Shown piece after piece: positions 18,093-30,941 of a DNA stretch of 64,000 nucleotides. The notes below the pieces were generated by a model. That model did no database searches. It saw only the letters and a program-made list of their open reading frames with translations, and was not told the DNA's origin. The position numbers were made by a program, and so were the translations under genes. Origin of the DNA: Francisella sp. SYW-9 (GTDB lineage Bacteria; Pseudomonadota; Gammaproteobacteria; Francisellales; Francisellaceae); NCBI RefSeq assembly GCF_008711465.1, contig NZ_VXKQ01000008.1, positions 165,952-229,951 of the forward strand, given 5' to 3'. Each line of letters begins with the position of its first letter. The first letter of the stretch is position 1.

Positions 18093-19376
18093 TCAATTAG
18101 TTTTTTTATTTAATTTATCAATCATTGGTTTAGTAACTAATACTACGCCTTTTTCAGTTCTAAAGAAGTTTTTAGCATCTTCTTCAGGGTTCTCACCAAT
18201 TATCATACCAGCAGGAATATTACACCCTTTATCAACGATAACCTTTTTCAAACGACAGTTTTCACCAATCTCTACATCAGGCATAATTACTGACTGATCA
18301 ATACTACAGTATGATAAAACTCTCACATTAGAAAACATTAATGTTTTAGATATTTCTGAGCCTAATACTATACACCCACCAGAAGCTAGAGTATTCGTTA
18401 TAACACCATGATTTCCTTTTGAATCAGGAACAAACTTTGCTGGTGGAAGCTGCTCTTGAGCAGTCCAAACAGGCCAATCTTTATCATACAAGTTTAGCTC
18501 TGGAATATTAGCTGCTAGGTCCAGGTTTGCTTCCCAAAAAGCATCTATAGTTCCGACATCTCTCCAATACGGTTCAATATCATCTCCTCTAGGCACACAT
18601 GACATACTAAATGGATGAGCTAAAGCCTCTTGCTCTTTTACTACTCTTGGAATGATATCCTTACCAAAGTCATGACTAGATGCATCATTTGCAATATCTT
18701 CCTCAAGTAGATCATATAAATAATCTGAATTAAATATATATATTCCCATACTTGCTAAGCATCTATCAGAATCACCTGGTATTGTTGGCGCATTTTCTTT
18801 AGGTTTCTCAATAAAACCTGTTACCTCACGCTCTTCATTAATTCCCATTATCCCAAATGCAAATGCTTCTTCTTTATGAATTTCAACACAACCTACTGTA
18901 CACTTATAGCCACTTTTAGCATGATCACGTAGCATTCTTGAGTAATCCATCTTATAGATATGATCACCCGCTAAAACAATAACATATTCAGGAGAATATG
19001 AACGTAAAATATCAATATTCTGATAAACTGCATCAGCAGTACCTCTATACCAATGCTCTTCATTAACTCGCTGCTGAGCTGGAAGTAAATCTATAAACTC
19101 ATTCAACTCTCCTCTTAAAAAGCCCCAACCACGTTGTAAATGACGCAACAAAGAGTGTGACTTATACTGAGTTACAACACCTATTTTACGTATCCCAGAA
19201 TTTAAACAATTTGATAACGCAAAATCTATAATTCTAAACTTACCACCGAAATAAACCGCTGGTTTTGCACGAGTGTCAGTCAGATTATATAAACGTGAAC
19301 CACGCCCACCAGCTAAGACTAAAGCCATAGCTTTTTTGTATAGTTGGTGATTTTGTGAGGTATCAGAATATTTCAT
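18093..19376 (-). CDS. glgC: Glucose-1-phosphate adenylyltransferase
   Basis: A 427-residue ADP-glucose pyrophosphorylase. It has the N-terminal nucleotidyltransferase with [18 protein letters not shown] and [33 protein letters not shown] with the glucose-1-phosphate-binding Lys, [20 protein letters not shown], and a C-terminal left-handed beta-helix. It makes ADP-glucose, the committed step of bacterial glycogen synthesis, and is usually allosterically controlled by glycolytic intermediates. It lies 39 bases after pgm, so pgm-glgC-glgA form a tight transcription unit. Confidence 0.97.
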   Translation of the reverse strand: MKYSDTSQNHQLYKKAMALVLAGGRGSRLYNLTDTRAKPAVYFGGKFRIIDFALSNCLNSGIRKIGVVTQYKSHSLLRHLQRGWGFLRGELNEFIDLLPAQQRVNEEHWYRGTADAVYQNIDILRSYSPEYVIVLAGDHIYKMDYSRMLRDHAKSGYKCTVGCVEIHKEEAFAFGIMGINEEREVTGFIEKPKENAPTIPGDSDRCLASMGIYIFNSDYLYDLLEEDIANDASSHDFGKDIIPRVVKEQEALAHPFSMSCVPRGDDIEPYWRDVGTIDAFWEANLDLAANIPELNLYDKDWPVWTAQEQLPPAKFVPDSKGNHGVITNTLASGGCIVLGSEISKTLMFSNVRVLSYCSIDQSVIMPDVEIGENCRLKKVIVDKGCNIPAGMIIGENPEEDAKNFFRTEKGVVLVTKPMIDKLNKKTN

Positions 19377-19415
19377 AATATTATTAACTCCTTTGGTTTA
19401 ATATTTCATAAAAAA

Positions 19416-21350
<1,935 letters not shown>

Positions 21351-23273
21351 ATGAAGGATTTAAAACAACAATGCAACACGGAAACTAACATAGGCGATCT
21401 AGATAAGTACTATTTTCACGAAGGTAAACATATTTACGCATATAGCTTTATGGGTGCGCATGAAGCTAAAGAAAGTGGCATTACAGGAATTAGATTTACA
21501 ACATGGGCTCCTAATGCAAAAAGTATCTGTGTAATTGGGGATTTTAGTTACTGGGGTATTAATGATAATTACTACATGAAGCCAATAAGCGAAGCTGGCT
21601 TATGGAGTGTATTTATACCAGAGGCAAAAAATGGTGATAAATACAAATTTGTTATTACAAGCAAACATTCAAATCAAGAAGTTCATAAAAGCGATCCATA
21701 TGCTGTCTTGTCTGAATTAAGGCCTAATATAGCCTCTATCATTAATACAAAAACACAATATAAATGGCACGATAACAAATGGCTAGAAAAGCGTGCTAAG
21801 ACTAATCATTATGAAACTCCAATAAATACCTATGAACTACATTTAGCATCTTGGAAAACTAAAAATGGTGAGTTTATGAGCTATGATGAAATAGCCAAGA
21901 CTTTACCTAAATATGTTAAAGAAATGGGATATACTCATGTTGAGTTCATGCCTCTTCACGAACACCCTTTAGATGCATCTTGGGGATATCAGCCAACTGG
22001 TTTTTACTCTGTAAATAGTCGCCATGGCGATCCTATAGGTCTAAAGCGCCTTGTAGATAAACTTCATTGTGAAGACATCGGTGTAATTTTAGATTGGGTT
22101 CCAGGTCATTTCTGTAAAGATATCCATGGTTTAATCAATTTTGATGGTAGCCCTTGTTATGAATACCAAAACTATAACAAAGCAGAAAATAAAGGTTGGG
22201 GTACAAAAAACTTTGATCTAGGTCGAAATGAAGTCAAATGCTTTTTAATATCAAATGCAATGTATTGGTTAAGTGAATTTCATATAGATGGAATTCGTGT
22301 TGATGCTGTATCAAATATTCTTTACTTAAACTATGATCGTGAAGATGGTCAGTGGGAGCCAAATATATATGGTGGTCATGAAAATTTAGAAGGAATTGCC
22401 TTCTTAAAAGAGCTAAATAGTGTACTCAAACATACATGCAAAGGTGTTTTAACAATCGCTGAGGAGTCATCATCTTGGCCAGATATTTCAACTCCTGTAG
22501 AAAACGGTGGTCTTGGCTTTGACTTCAAATGGAATATGGGTTGGATGAACGATACTCTAAGATATATAGCTCTAGATCCTGTTTATCGTAAGTATCATCA
22601 TAACTTAATTACCTTCTCAATGGTATATCACTACTCAGAGAAATTTATCTTATCTATATCTCATGATGAAGTTGTTCATGGTAAAAAATCTTTAATCAAT
22701 AAGATGTGGGGAGATTTATGGAACAAGTATGCCGGCTTACGCTTATATATGACATATATGATCGGACACCCTGGTAAAAAACTTATTTTCATGGGTAGCG
22801 AGTTTGGACAGTTTGTTGAATGGCGTGAGTATGAGCAACTACAGTGGCAAGTTGTAGATGAGTATGACTCTCATAAACAAACTCTAGAGTTTTTTAAAAA
22901 CTTAAATGATTTCTATCGTCATGAAACAGCACTTTGGGAATGTGATTACGATCATCAAGGTTTCCAATGGATAGATGCAAATAACTCAGAACAGAGTATT
23001 TTATCTTTTGTAAGAAGTGATAAAGCTGGTAATCATTTAATTTTTATATGTAATTTTACTCCAGAGGTATACTATGACTACCATATAGGGGTACCAAAAG
23101 CAGGAGCATATAAAGAAATATTTAACTCAGATGAGCTTAAATTTGGTGGCTCTGGACAAATTATCGAAGGTGAAATATTTACTGAACAAAGAGCTTCTCA
23201 TGGCTTTGATCAAAGAATCAGCATCAAGATACCTCCAATGGCTACATTAGTTCTAAAGCCTATGGCTTCATAA
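21351..23273 (+). CDS. glgB: 1,4-alpha-glucan branching enzyme
   Basis: A 640-residue GH13 enzyme. The N-terminal CBM48 module holds [20 protein letters not shown] and is followed by the catalytic barrel: [20 protein letters not shown], region [10 protein letters not shown], nucleophile Asp in [13 protein letters not shown] (about 320), acid Glu in [11 protein letters not shown] (about 371), and [13 protein letters not shown]. It is shorter than the 730-residue E. coli enzyme because it lacks the first N1 module. It makes alpha-1,6 branches in growing glycogen. It is the first gene of the plus-strand half, 48 bases before the pullulanase gene. Confidence 0.96.
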   Translation: MKDLKQQCNTETNIGDLDKYYFHEGKHIYAYSFMGAHEAKESGITGIRFTTWAPNAKSICVIGDFSYWGINDNYYMKPISEAGLWSVFIPEAKNGDKYKFVITSKHSNQEVHKSDPYAVLSELRPNIASIINTKTQYKWHDNKWLEKRAKTNHYETPINTYELHLASWKTKNGEFMSYDEIAKTLPKYVKEMGYTHVEFMPLHEHPLDASWGYQPTGFYSVNSRHGDPIGLKRLVDKLHCEDIGVILDWVPGHFCKDIHGLINFDGSPCYEYQNYNKAENKGWGTKNFDLGRNEVKCFLISNAMYWLSEFHIDGIRVDAVSNILYLNYDREDGQWEPNIYGGHENLEGIAFLKELNSVLKHTCKGVLTIAEESSSWPDISTPVENGGLGFDFKWNMGWMNDTLRYIALDPVYRKYHHNLITFSMVYHYSEKFILSISHDEVVHGKKSLINKMWGDLWNKYAGLRLYMTYMIGHPGKKLIFMGSEFGQFVEWREYEQLQWQVVDEYDSHKQTLEFFKNLNDFYRHETALWECDYDHQGFQWIDANNSEQSILSFVRSDKAGNHLIFICNFTPEVYYDYHIGVPKAGAYKEIFNSDELKFGGSGQIIEGEIFTEQRASHGFDQRISIKIPPMATLVLKPMAS

Positions 23274-23321
23274 TAACTTAAATAATCATATGTATATTTA
23301 ATTGAAAGAGAATTATATTAT

Positions 23322-26300
23322 ATGCAAACAATAGATCAAAACATATGGATTCAAGACAAGCATGGAAACTTTAGTTTACTAAATGTTGCTCATGATATCA
23401 GTCTAGATTTTGAAACAAATAGTATTAGGTTTAGAATACAAGCAAATGGATTTTTACATGGATATGTGGTCGGAAAATTTAACGACTGGAAAAAACAAGA
23501 AGACCTAAAACTAACGTGGACTATAGATAATGATGACGGTAGCTTATGGCTAGCTAAAGATATATTTTCTATAGAAAACCTTGTTCCAGGAACAAACCAG
23601 TATTCATTTATATTAGTTGACCGAGATGGTAATGAATTTAAAGTCTCAATTAATGATAATGATTTTATTCCTTTAAGCTTTAACTGGCTCGTCAATTCAA
23701 ATAAATTAGAAATTAAGTCATCTGAAAACTTTATTGCTTTAGGATATAAGGTTGACTTAGTTGCTGTTACAAAGTCAGTTAGTCAACGCTACAAAATTGT
23801 AGATGTGGATTGGCAGGTTTACCCTAAAAATTCTCAAATACACATTACTGATAATAAGCTTTTTGTTGATCCGAATATTAGTGAAGAAATCTCTCAAGTT
23901 AATATCAAATGCTTTAGCAAGCAAGATCCATCAATCACTGCTGAAAAAAGTTTTGAGATTGTTAGAGAAGAACGTCAAGGTGCTTTAGTTCACTTTATAA
24001 AAAAAGATCGCCAATATCATGGTGAAAACTTTAGCTGGGACTTATGGACATATAGTGAAGATCAAACCACTGAAATAGTCTTTTTATCTAGCCAAAGTGA
24101 TTTTGGATTTTATGCTCTATGCGATAAAGATAATGTTATTGCAAGGAAAAAAACATGGGGTATAAACTGGCATAACGAATGGAGTGAACAAACAAATTCT
24201 TTTGATATATCTGAGCAGTATAACAACTACTACATTATTCATGGAGATGCTTGTATCTACACATCTTTAGTTGATGTTATAAATAGAACAAATCCTAGAA
24301 TAGAATATGCTGTGATGGATGAGAGTGATAAAATCAAGGTTCACCTCTCAGATAGAGCGCAAGTTGGGACAATATTTGAGTTATGGATAAATTCTAATAA
24401 AGCTAAAGATGTTGATATTATTGTAAAAGAGAAGTCTCAACAAGTAGTATTTACAAATCTTCCAGAAGGTATAAAAGGTTCAGACTTAGTTGAAGTTCGT
24501 GCAAATAATACTTTTTTACCTACAAAAATATTGATGAGAAATTACTTAGATAAGTTTTACTACCCTAAAAATGATATGGGGGTAATCTTTAATCAAAATG
24601 CAATATCTCTAAGGTTATGGGCTCCTACAGCTAAAAAAGTCGAAGTTCTATTATATAATGAAGATTTAGCAAATAGTAAAAAGCCTGCTGATTTCTCATA
24701 TGAACTAACTCCAGAACCTGAATATGGAACACACCATATAGAAATAAGCCGTAATAACTACGAAAACAAATACTATTTATATAAGTTATATTTTGATGAT
24801 TTAGATCCAAGAGGAGATATCTACACAAAAATAACTTATGCGGTAGATCCTTATACATGCGGATTAGGTATAAATGGTGATAGTGGCTTCTTAGTAGATC
24901 TTAGCAGTTCTGATTTAATGCCAGAAAACTGGCTAGAAGATAAATCACAAAGTATCGTAAGTAAAGATGACGCTATTCTTTATGAAGTACATTTGCGTGA
25001 TTTTACAATAAGTCCTGAAAGTGGCATAGATGAAAGTCTGCGCGGTAAGTTTCTTGGTGCGGTAGAGAAAAATACTATTTATACAGATGGTGAAAAACAG
25101 GTATCAACAGGGATTGATAGTTTAGTGGAGCTTGGTATTACACATGTACACCTATTGCCTATTTTTGATTTTTCTTCTGTCGATGAAAAGAAAATTGATG
25201 AAAAAGACAATAGAAACTGGGGGTATGACCCTAAAAACTATAATGCCCCAGATGGTAGCTACTCACTAAATCCTTACGATCCAACTCAAAGAATCAAAGG
25301 TGTAAGAGAGATGATTCTAAAGTTTCATCAAAAAGGCATTGGTGTAGTAATGGATATGGTTTATAACCATATGACTGATACATCAAACTTAGATAAAATT
25401 GTACCTAAATACTATTTTAGAACTGATGAATTTGGTAATTTCACCAATGGTTCAGGTTGTGGTAATGAGTTGGCAACTGAGCGTCCTATGGTAAGCAAAT
25501 TTGTTCAAGACTCCGTTGTGCATTGGATTAAGAACTATAAAATAAATGGTGTGCGTTTTGATCTGATGGAGCTAATTGACTTAGATACTATAAAAAACAT
25601 AGTCACGAAAGTAAAACAGGTAGATCCAAATGTAATAATCTATGGTGAACCGTGGAAAGCTGATTACTCTCCTCTAACAAATGGTACTCATAGAGGGACT
25701 CAAAGGAATCAAGATTTCTCTATATTTAATGACTCTTTTAGAGATGCTATTCGTGGTAATAATAATCCTGGTAATGGTTTTATAAATGGTAATCCTCATA
25801 ACCCTGAAAATATGGGTAATGTTATTGAAGGCTTAAGAGGTTCTATTCATAACTTAACTGCTAGACCAAATGAATCTATTAACTATGCTGATGCTCATGA
25901 TAACTATACATTGTGGGATCAAATAGAAAAAAGTCAAAATCATAATATAGCAACAAACTGTTATAGAAAAAATATACCTAATGATATTTTCCAAAGTACT
26001 CTTGTACGTCAAAATGCCCTAGCTTTAGGGATAATTCTAACAGCTCAAGGAATACCATTTCTTCATGGTGGTGTAGAGTTCTTAAGAACTAAGCAAGGCG
26101 ACCATAATAGCTATAAAAGTGGCGATGATGTAAATGCTTTCCACTGGTCTGATAAACTACATTACAAAGACTTCTTTGACTATGTTAAAGGACTGATAAA
26201 GCTACGTAAGGAACACCCTGCATTTAGAATAAATGATAGAGTAATTGTTGATAAAAACCTAAATATAACAACTGCCCATCATGATAGTAAATCAGGAGTT

Positions 26301-26537
26301 ATCATTTCTCACTTTAAAAACTATGCTAATGGTGATAGTTGGAAAGACATTGTTATAGTCTACAATGCAACGGCAATAGATAATTATGATATAAATGATC
26401 TTTTACCCAAACCTGATAGTAAAGAATGGCATATTGTTGCCAATCATAAGCAAGCTGGTACAGAAACTATACAAAAAGTTAGCATTGGTGAACTTCCAAG
26501 CTTAAGATCCCATTCTTTAATGATTATCCATAGTTAA
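23322..26537 (+). CDS. pulB: Type I pullulanase / glycogen debranching enzyme
   Basis: A 1071-residue GH13_14 protein with no signal peptide, so it is likely cytoplasmic and acts on stored glycogen. The first 400 residues hold beta-rich domains of uncertain type, and a CBM48-like module starts near ISLRLWAPTAKKVEVLLYNE (about 427). The catalytic part has the pullulanase-specific NWGYDPKNYNAPDGSYS (about 629), region I VVMDMVYNHM, nucleophile Asp in GVRFDLMELID (about 747), acid Glu in IIYGEPWKAD (about 775) and YADAHDNYTLWD (about 858). It cleaves alpha-1,6 branch points left after phosphorylase action; no separate glgX occurs in the window, so it probably fills that role. Confidence 0.9.
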   Translation: MQTIDQNIWIQDKHGNFSLLNVAHDISLDFETNSIRFRIQANGFLHGYVVGKFNDWKKQEDLKLTWTIDNDDGSLWLAKDIFSIENLVPGTNQYSFILVDRDGNEFKVSINDNDFIPLSFNWLVNSNKLEIKSSENFIALGYKVDLVAVTKSVSQRYKIVDVDWQVYPKNSQIHITDNKLFVDPNISEEISQVNIKCFSKQDPSITAEKSFEIVREERQGALVHFIKKDRQYHGENFSWDLWTYSEDQTTEIVFLSSQSDFGFYALCDKDNVIARKKTWGINWHNEWSEQTNSFDISEQYNNYYIIHGDACIYTSLVDVINRTNPRIEYAVMDESDKIKVHLSDRAQVGTIFELWINSNKAKDVDIIVKEKSQQVVFTNLPEGIKGSDLVEVRANNTFLPTKILMRNYLDKFYYPKNDMGVIFNQNAISLRLWAPTAKKVEVLLYNEDLANSKKPADFSYELTPEPEYGTHHIEISRNNYENKYYLYKLYFDDLDPRGDIYTKITYAVDPYTCGLGINGDSGFLVDLSSSDLMPENWLEDKSQSIVSKDDAILYEVHLRDFTISPESGIDESLRGKFLGAVEKNTIYTDGEKQVSTGIDSLVELGITHVHLLPIFDFSSVDEKKIDEKDNRNWGYDPKNYNAPDGSYSLNPYDPTQRIKGVREMILKFHQKGIGVVMDMVYNHMTDTSNLDKIVPKYYFRTDEFGNFTNGSGCGNELATERPMVSKFVQDSVVHWIKNYKINGVRFDLMELIDLDTIKNIVTKVKQVDPNVIIYGEPWKADYSPLTNGTHRGTQRNQDFSIFNDSFRDAIRGNNNPGNGFINGNPHNPENMGNVIEGLRGSIHNLTARPNESINYADAHDNYTLWDQIEKSQNHNIATNCYRKNIPNDIFQSTLVRQNALALGIILTAQGIPFLHGGVEFLRTKQGDHNSYKSGDDVNAFHWSDKLHYKDFFDYVKGLIKLRKEHPAFRINDRVIVDKNLNITTAHHDSKSGVIISHFKNYANGDSWKDIVIVYNATAIDNYDINDLLPKPDSKEWHIVANHKQAGTETIQKVSIGELPSLRSHSLMIIHS

Positions 26538-26557
26538 TAAATAATAGGTTAAAATAT

Positions 26558-27400
26558 ATGTCAGATATCTTTAAAACTCCGATAAATACTAAAACTAAAT
26601 TCTTACTATCGACATCAGGTAGTAACTCTTCGATAACAAGACATAATACAGCTATACAGAAATTAGGTCTAAACCTTTGCTACTTCACATTTGAGGGAGA
26701 AATCTCTGCAAAAACTTATACTAATGCAATTAAAGCACCTTTTATAAATGGTGGTACTGTTACAGCTCATAATGGTCTAAAATCAAAGGTAATACCTTTC
26801 TTAGACTATGTCGAACCTCTTGCTCAGAAGACTTTAGCTGTAAATACTATTATTAATAAAGATGGTAAACTTTATGGTTATAATACTGATTGTCACGGTT
26901 TACAAACAGCTTTAGCTAAAGGTATAAAAGAATCAAAACAAGATATAAAAACAGCTGTAATTTACGGTAATGGTGGTGTCTCTGGTGTTGCTTTTAAGGT
27001 GTTGCAAGATTTAGGTATTAAAGTAACTATCATTGGTAGAAATGCTGAAAAAGTAGTTCAAAAAAGAAAAGAGCTTGGTATAAAAAACATTCCCCACTTT
27101 GAAGGGCCTTATGATCTAGTAGTTGATGCAACTCCTATTTCATCATCGCCTAATCTAGAGCAAAATACTCAGTTTATAGATTTAGTTAAAAATGCAAAAA
27201 TAGTATTTTGTCATGCTATGCCTGAAAAGGATAATAAGAAAAATCATCTATTAGAATACTGCAATAAAAATAATATTTTCTATATTTCAGGTGAAGATAT
27301 GTATATTGCCCAGCTTATAAAGCAATATATGATTTATTTTAAAAACCTTAATCAAAAGAAAATTTCTGAAGAAGATATAATTACTGCCTGGAATTTATAA
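26558..27400 (+). CDS. Shikimate dehydrogenase-like protein with altered active site
   Basis: A 280-residue AroE-family protein. The family landmarks are there: NTIINKDGKLYGYNTDCHG (about 100-118) and a Rossmann loop VIYGNGGVSGVAF (about 133). However, the substrate segment that normally reads NVTxPxK is TVTAHNGLK here, losing the Pro and placing no Lys at the catalytic position, and the N-terminal SxS substrate site is STSGSNSS. It starts 21 bases after the pullulanase gene and is probably cotranscribed. It is likely a paralogue with a changed substrate, not the housekeeping enzyme, so no aroE symbol is given. Confidence 0.75.
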   Translation: MSDIFKTPINTKTKFLLSTSGSNSSITRHNTAIQKLGLNLCYFTFEGEISAKTYTNAIKAPFINGGTVTAHNGLKSKVIPFLDYVEPLAQKTLAVNTIINKDGKLYGYNTDCHGLQTALAKGIKESKQDIKTAVIYGNGGVSGVAFKVLQDLGIKVTIIGRNAEKVVQKRKELGIKNIPHFEGPYDLVVDATPISSSPNLEQNTQFIDLVKNAKIVFCHAMPEKDNKKNHLLEYCNKNNIFYISGEDMYIAQLIKQYMIYFKNLNQKKISEEDIITAWNL

Positions 27401-27468
27401 AAGACACATACAATAGCAAATCCTACCCTTTAATGTTAAACTTTAACGGAAAGGATAGGATATAAATT

Positions 27469-28713
27469 ATGAATAAAAAGCTTACTCGCAATATTATTCT
27501 AGCTATGATCTTGGGGGCTGTTTTTGGCTCAATGTTTCATTTTTTCTCTGATGTTTTTTGGGTTAAAGAATATCTTGTAAACGGTATTTTAGATATTATT
27601 GGTACAATTTTCATTACCTTAATGAAAATGCTAGTTGTGCCACTAGTTCTGGTATCAATAATTTGTGGTACAAGTAATATATCTGATCCAAAAATTCTTG
27701 GACGAGTTGGTGGTAAAGCTATTTGTCTTTATATAATGACAACAGCTATAGCAATTTCTTTAGCTATTTCAATCGCGCTCTTATTCAATATTGGTGCTGG
27801 AGCAAATATAGCTACAACAGATTTACACTATAATACAGGTCAGACTCAAAGTTTAACTCAGACAATTTTAGGATTATTCACTGAGAATCCTTTTAAATCA
27901 TTTGAACAAGGTAATTTATTACAGATAATAGTTTTTGCTATTTTATTTGGCTTAGCTATAAGTCTTACCAAAGAACCTTCTAGACAAAGAATAAACCAAT
28001 GGTTTCACGATATAAACAATGTAATTATGTCATTAACAAATATCGTCATAAGCCTTACTCCATACGGTGTCTTCGCCCTAATTTCAAAACTAGTTATAAC
28101 GACTGAATTTAGCAAATTTCTACATATTTTTAGTTATTTTTTTACAGTACTGCTAGTTTTGATTATTCATCTTTTTATCACAAATGGAATCTTAATAGGG
28201 ATTCTTGCAAGATTAAATCCTCTTAGATTCTTTAGTAAACTATTACCTGTTCAACTTTTTGCTTTCTCAACTGCTAGTAGTAATGCTACTATTCCCTTAA
28301 CACTAGATACAGCAGAAAATAAGGTTGGTATAGATAGGAAAATATGCGGTTTTTCAATCCCTCTTGGTGCAACTATAAATATGGATGGTACTGCTATTAT
28401 GCAAGGAGCAGCTACCGTATTTATAGCCCATATTTATAATATTGATCTTAGTTTTTCTGCATATATCACAGTTATATTAACTGCTACATTAAGCTCAATA
28501 GGAACTGCAGGAGTCCCTGGCATAGGTCTTATTACTTTAACTTTAGTATTATCACAGGTTGGCTTACCTGTTGAAGGCATAGCTCTAATAATTGGTATAG
28601 ATAGGATATTAGATATGATTAGAACAGCTGTGAATGTTACTGGTGATCTTGCTGTATCAACAGTTATCGCCAAATCAGAGAACTATTTAGATAAAGAAGT
28701 TTTTGATAAATAG
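27469..28713 (+). CDS. Dicarboxylate/amino acid:cation symporter (DAACS family)
   Basis: A 414-residue inner-membrane transporter with eight hydrophobic segments and two re-entrant loops typical of GltP/DctA/SstT proteins. Signature: the serine-rich hairpin FSTASSNATIPLTLD (about 262-276), then GATINMDGTAIMQGAATVF in the seventh helix, and DRILDMIRTAVNVTGD in the eighth. It carries glutamate/aspartate, a C4-dicarboxylate or another small anion with Na+ or H+. The RBS is GAAAGGATAGG. It follows aroE-like by 68 bases; metA is convergent and four bases beyond its stop. Confidence 0.9.
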   Translation: MNKKLTRNIILAMILGAVFGSMFHFFSDVFWVKEYLVNGILDIIGTIFITLMKMLVVPLVLVSIICGTSNISDPKILGRVGGKAICLYIMTTAIAISLAISIALLFNIGAGANIATTDLHYNTGQTQSLTQTILGLFTENPFKSFEQGNLLQIIVFAILFGLAISLTKEPSRQRINQWFHDINNVIMSLTNIVISLTPYGVFALISKLVITTEFSKFLHIFSYFFTVLLVLIIHLFITNGILIGILARLNPLRFFSKLLPVQLFAFSTASSNATIPLTLDTAENKVGIDRKICGFSIPLGATINMDGTAIMQGAATVFIAHIYNIDLSFSAYITVILTATLSSIGTAGVPGIGLITLTLVLSQVGLPVEGIALIIGIDRILDMIRTAVNVTGDLAVSTVIAKSENYLDKEVFDK

Positions 28714-28717
28714 AATA

Positions 28718-29590
28718 TTAAGATTTATCTTCTTTTAAGATACCTAACCAGTTAGAATAAAAAATTTGCTGATCATTCTGCCAAGAATAATCTATATCTC
28801 CTTTCTCATTATAATAATTATCTGGCTTAGCTATATCCATAATTTTTTTATCTCTTATGTATTCAGCTTCTAAAACTCCTTTAGAATACTCTAAATGATT
28901 AAACATATATGTTATTTTATGAGTTTTATCAACCAAACAATCTAAACCATCTATAGGTGATGCCAAAATAACATCCGTATACTTTAAAACATTATTATCT
29001 CTTACGATTGTTCGTCTTGATATACAAGCTTTCAATTGAGTACCTATATTTTTTAGCAAAGAATGATCCTGTTTCATAATTTTATGCTCATATACTCCAA
29101 ATAACTTTCTATCTAAACCTTCTTTTTCAATATCATATAAAAAATGTACACCTGCCATAGCGGCCCAGCACACTAACATTAGAGGCACATCATGCTTAAG
29201 GCTCTTTGTAATAATTTCACAAATTTCTTTATAGTAATCTACATCTTCAAACTTTAATAACTCTACAGGAGCTCCAGTAATAATAACACCATCTAGGTCA
29301 TCAAAATTATAAGCTTGCCAATTAGCATAATTCTCATCTAAATGATTCTTATCTACTCGGCTACTTGGTCTAATCAAAGAATGAAAAAATACAAAATCAA
29401 CAACTGTAGAGCTATCCTGCGAAAGCACCGCTTTCCATTGTTCTTCCGTATCTTTAACATTTGGCATTAGATTTACAATAGCTATACGAAGATGCCTAGT
29501 GCTAACTTGCTTAAAACCAATCTTACTTGAGAAGTCTATTTTCAAATCTTTATTAAAATACTCAGATGACTTTTTCACTTTCATCCTCAT
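28718..29590 (-). CDS. metA: Homoserine O-acyltransferase (MetA family)
   Basis: About 290 residues. Three ATGs are clustered (29593, 29590, 29584); the second has the best spacing to GGAGG. The family blocks are LRIAIVNLMPNVKDTEEQW, TGAPVELLKFEDVDYYKE, and the nucleophile Cys near 139 in LVCWAAMAGVHFLYDI with KLFGVYEHKI after it; the catalytic His/Glu pair lies in ASPIDGL...MFNHLEYS. It activates homoserine as an O-acyl ester. Its 5' end overlaps metY by about 30 bases, so the two are translationally linked, and the pairing with a sulfhydrylase suggests acetyl rather than succinyl transfer (inference). Confidence 0.9.
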   Translation of the reverse strand: MRMKVKKSSEYFNKDLKIDFSSKIGFKQVSTRHLRIAIVNLMPNVKDTEEQWKAVLSQDSSTVVDFVFFHSLIRPSSRVDKNHLDENYANWQAYNFDDLDGVIITGAPVELLKFEDVDYYKEICEIITKSLKHDVPLMLVCWAAMAGVHFLYDIEKEGLDRKLFGVYEHKIMKQDHSLLKNIGTQLKACISRRTIVRDNNVLKYTDVILASPIDGLDCLVDKTHKITYMFNHLEYSKGVLEAEYIRDKKIMDIAKPDNYYNEKGDIDYSWQNDQQIFYSNWLGILKEDKS

Positions 29591-30872
29591 CATTCACCTC
29601 CACATACCCTAAAGCTTGTTTTAAATCCTCAATTAAGTCATTAGAATCTTCTAAACCTATAGATAGCCTAACCAAACCATTAGAGATACCTGATTGTGCT
29701 TTTTCTTCTTCGCTTAATTGAGAATGAGTAGTAGATGCTGGATGAATTATCAAGCTTCTTGCATCACCAATATTTGCACAATGAGTAAATAATTTTGTTT
29801 GTTCCACAAGATTCCTTCCAGCTTCAAAGCCTCCTTCTAACTCTACAGTTAAAAGTCCAACTACTCCTTTAGTAAAATATTTATTAGCTAAAAGATTATA
29901 TGGAGAATTCACTAGTCCTGCATAGTTTACTTTTTTAACTTTTGGATGAGCATTTAAAAACTTAGCGACTATTTCAGCATTTTTAACATGTCTATCTAGT
30001 CTGGCTCCTAAAGTTTCTAAGCCTTGAATTGCCAAAAATGCTGTATGTGGACTAAGTGTAGCACCTATATCACGTAAGCCAACAGCTATACCTCTAACAG
30101 TAAATGCAAGATTACCAAAAGATTTAGCAAATGTAATATTATTATACGAAGCATCTGGCTTTGACAGCAATGGAAACTTGTCATTAGTAGACCAATCAAA
30201 AGTACCTCCATCAATCACAGCACCTCCAACTATAGACCCATTGCCACTTAGATACTTGGTTAGTGAATAAGAAACGATATCAGCGCCATGCTCTAATGGA
30301 TTTAATAAATAAGGGGTCGCAACTGTATTATCCACAATTAGCGGAATACCAGCCTCATGAGCAATTTCTGCAAGAGCTTTTATATCAGCAATAACTCCAG
30401 ATGGATTTGACTGAGACTCAATATAAAGTGCTTTTGTATTTTCTTGGATAGCATTTCTAACTTCATCAAGTTTATTTATATCCACTAGAGTTGATTGCCA
30501 ACCAAACTGTCTTGGAAATGTGTGTGTTAATTGCGTTGTAGTACCACCATATAAGTATTTAGAAGCTACAATATGGTCACCATTTTGAAGTAGATTTAGC
30601 AATATTAAAAATTGAGCAGCATGACCAGATGAACAAGCAAAACCTCCGGCTGCACCATGCAGATTAGCCAATCTAGTTGCATACTCATCTACAGTTGGAT
30701 TAGTTAAGCGTGAATATATACTACCAAACTCTTCTAGCGCAAAAAGCTTAGCTGCATGCTCTGTACTTTCAAATACAAAACTAGATGTTTGATGTATTGG
30801 TGTTTGTACAGAACCGCTTTTTTCTGGGATTGAACGGTGTACGGCTAAAGTTTCTAAAGAATATTTACTCAT
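29562..30872 (-). CDS. metY: O-acetylhomoserine aminocarboxypropyltransferase (sulfhydrylase)
   Basis: A 436-residue Cys/Met-metabolism PLP enzyme. ETLAVHRSIPEKSGSVQTPI at the start, SSGHAAQFLILLNLL, VDNTVATPYLL, and the PLP lysine in SYSLTKYLSGNGSIVGGA (about 206). The length, longer than the 385 residues of cystathionine gamma-synthase, and the C-terminal GLVRLSIGLEDSNDLIEDL fit the MetY/MetZ class that adds sulfide directly to acylhomoserine to make homocysteine. The ATG has AGGAG at good spacing. A SAM-II-like riboswitch and a consensus promoter lie upstream, so expression of metY-metA should fall when S-adenosylmethionine is plentiful. Confidence 0.92.
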   Translation of the reverse strand: MSKYSLETLAVHRSIPEKSGSVQTPIHQTSSFVFESTEHAAKLFALEEFGSIYSRLTNPTVDEYATRLANLHGAAGGFACSSGHAAQFLILLNLLQNGDHIVASKYLYGGTTTQLTHTFPRQFGWQSTLVDINKLDEVRNAIQENTKALYIESQSNPSGVIADIKALAEIAHEAGIPLIVDNTVATPYLLNPLEHGADIVSYSLTKYLSGNGSIVGGAVIDGGTFDWSTNDKFPLLSKPDASYNNITFAKSFGNLAFTVRGIAVGLRDIGATLSPHTAFLAIQGLETLGARLDRHVKNAEIVAKFLNAHPKVKKVNYAGLVNSPYNLLANKYFTKGVVGLLTVELEGGFEAGRNLVEQTKLFTHCANIGDARSLIIHPASTTHSQLSEEEKAQSGISNGLVRLSIGLEDSNDLIEDLKQALGYVEVNDEDESEKVI

Positions 30873-30941
30873 AATAGTTTTCTCCTATTTATAAGGCTCT
30901 TTAGCTTGGGATAAATCTGAGAGATGAAGGATTGATATCCA

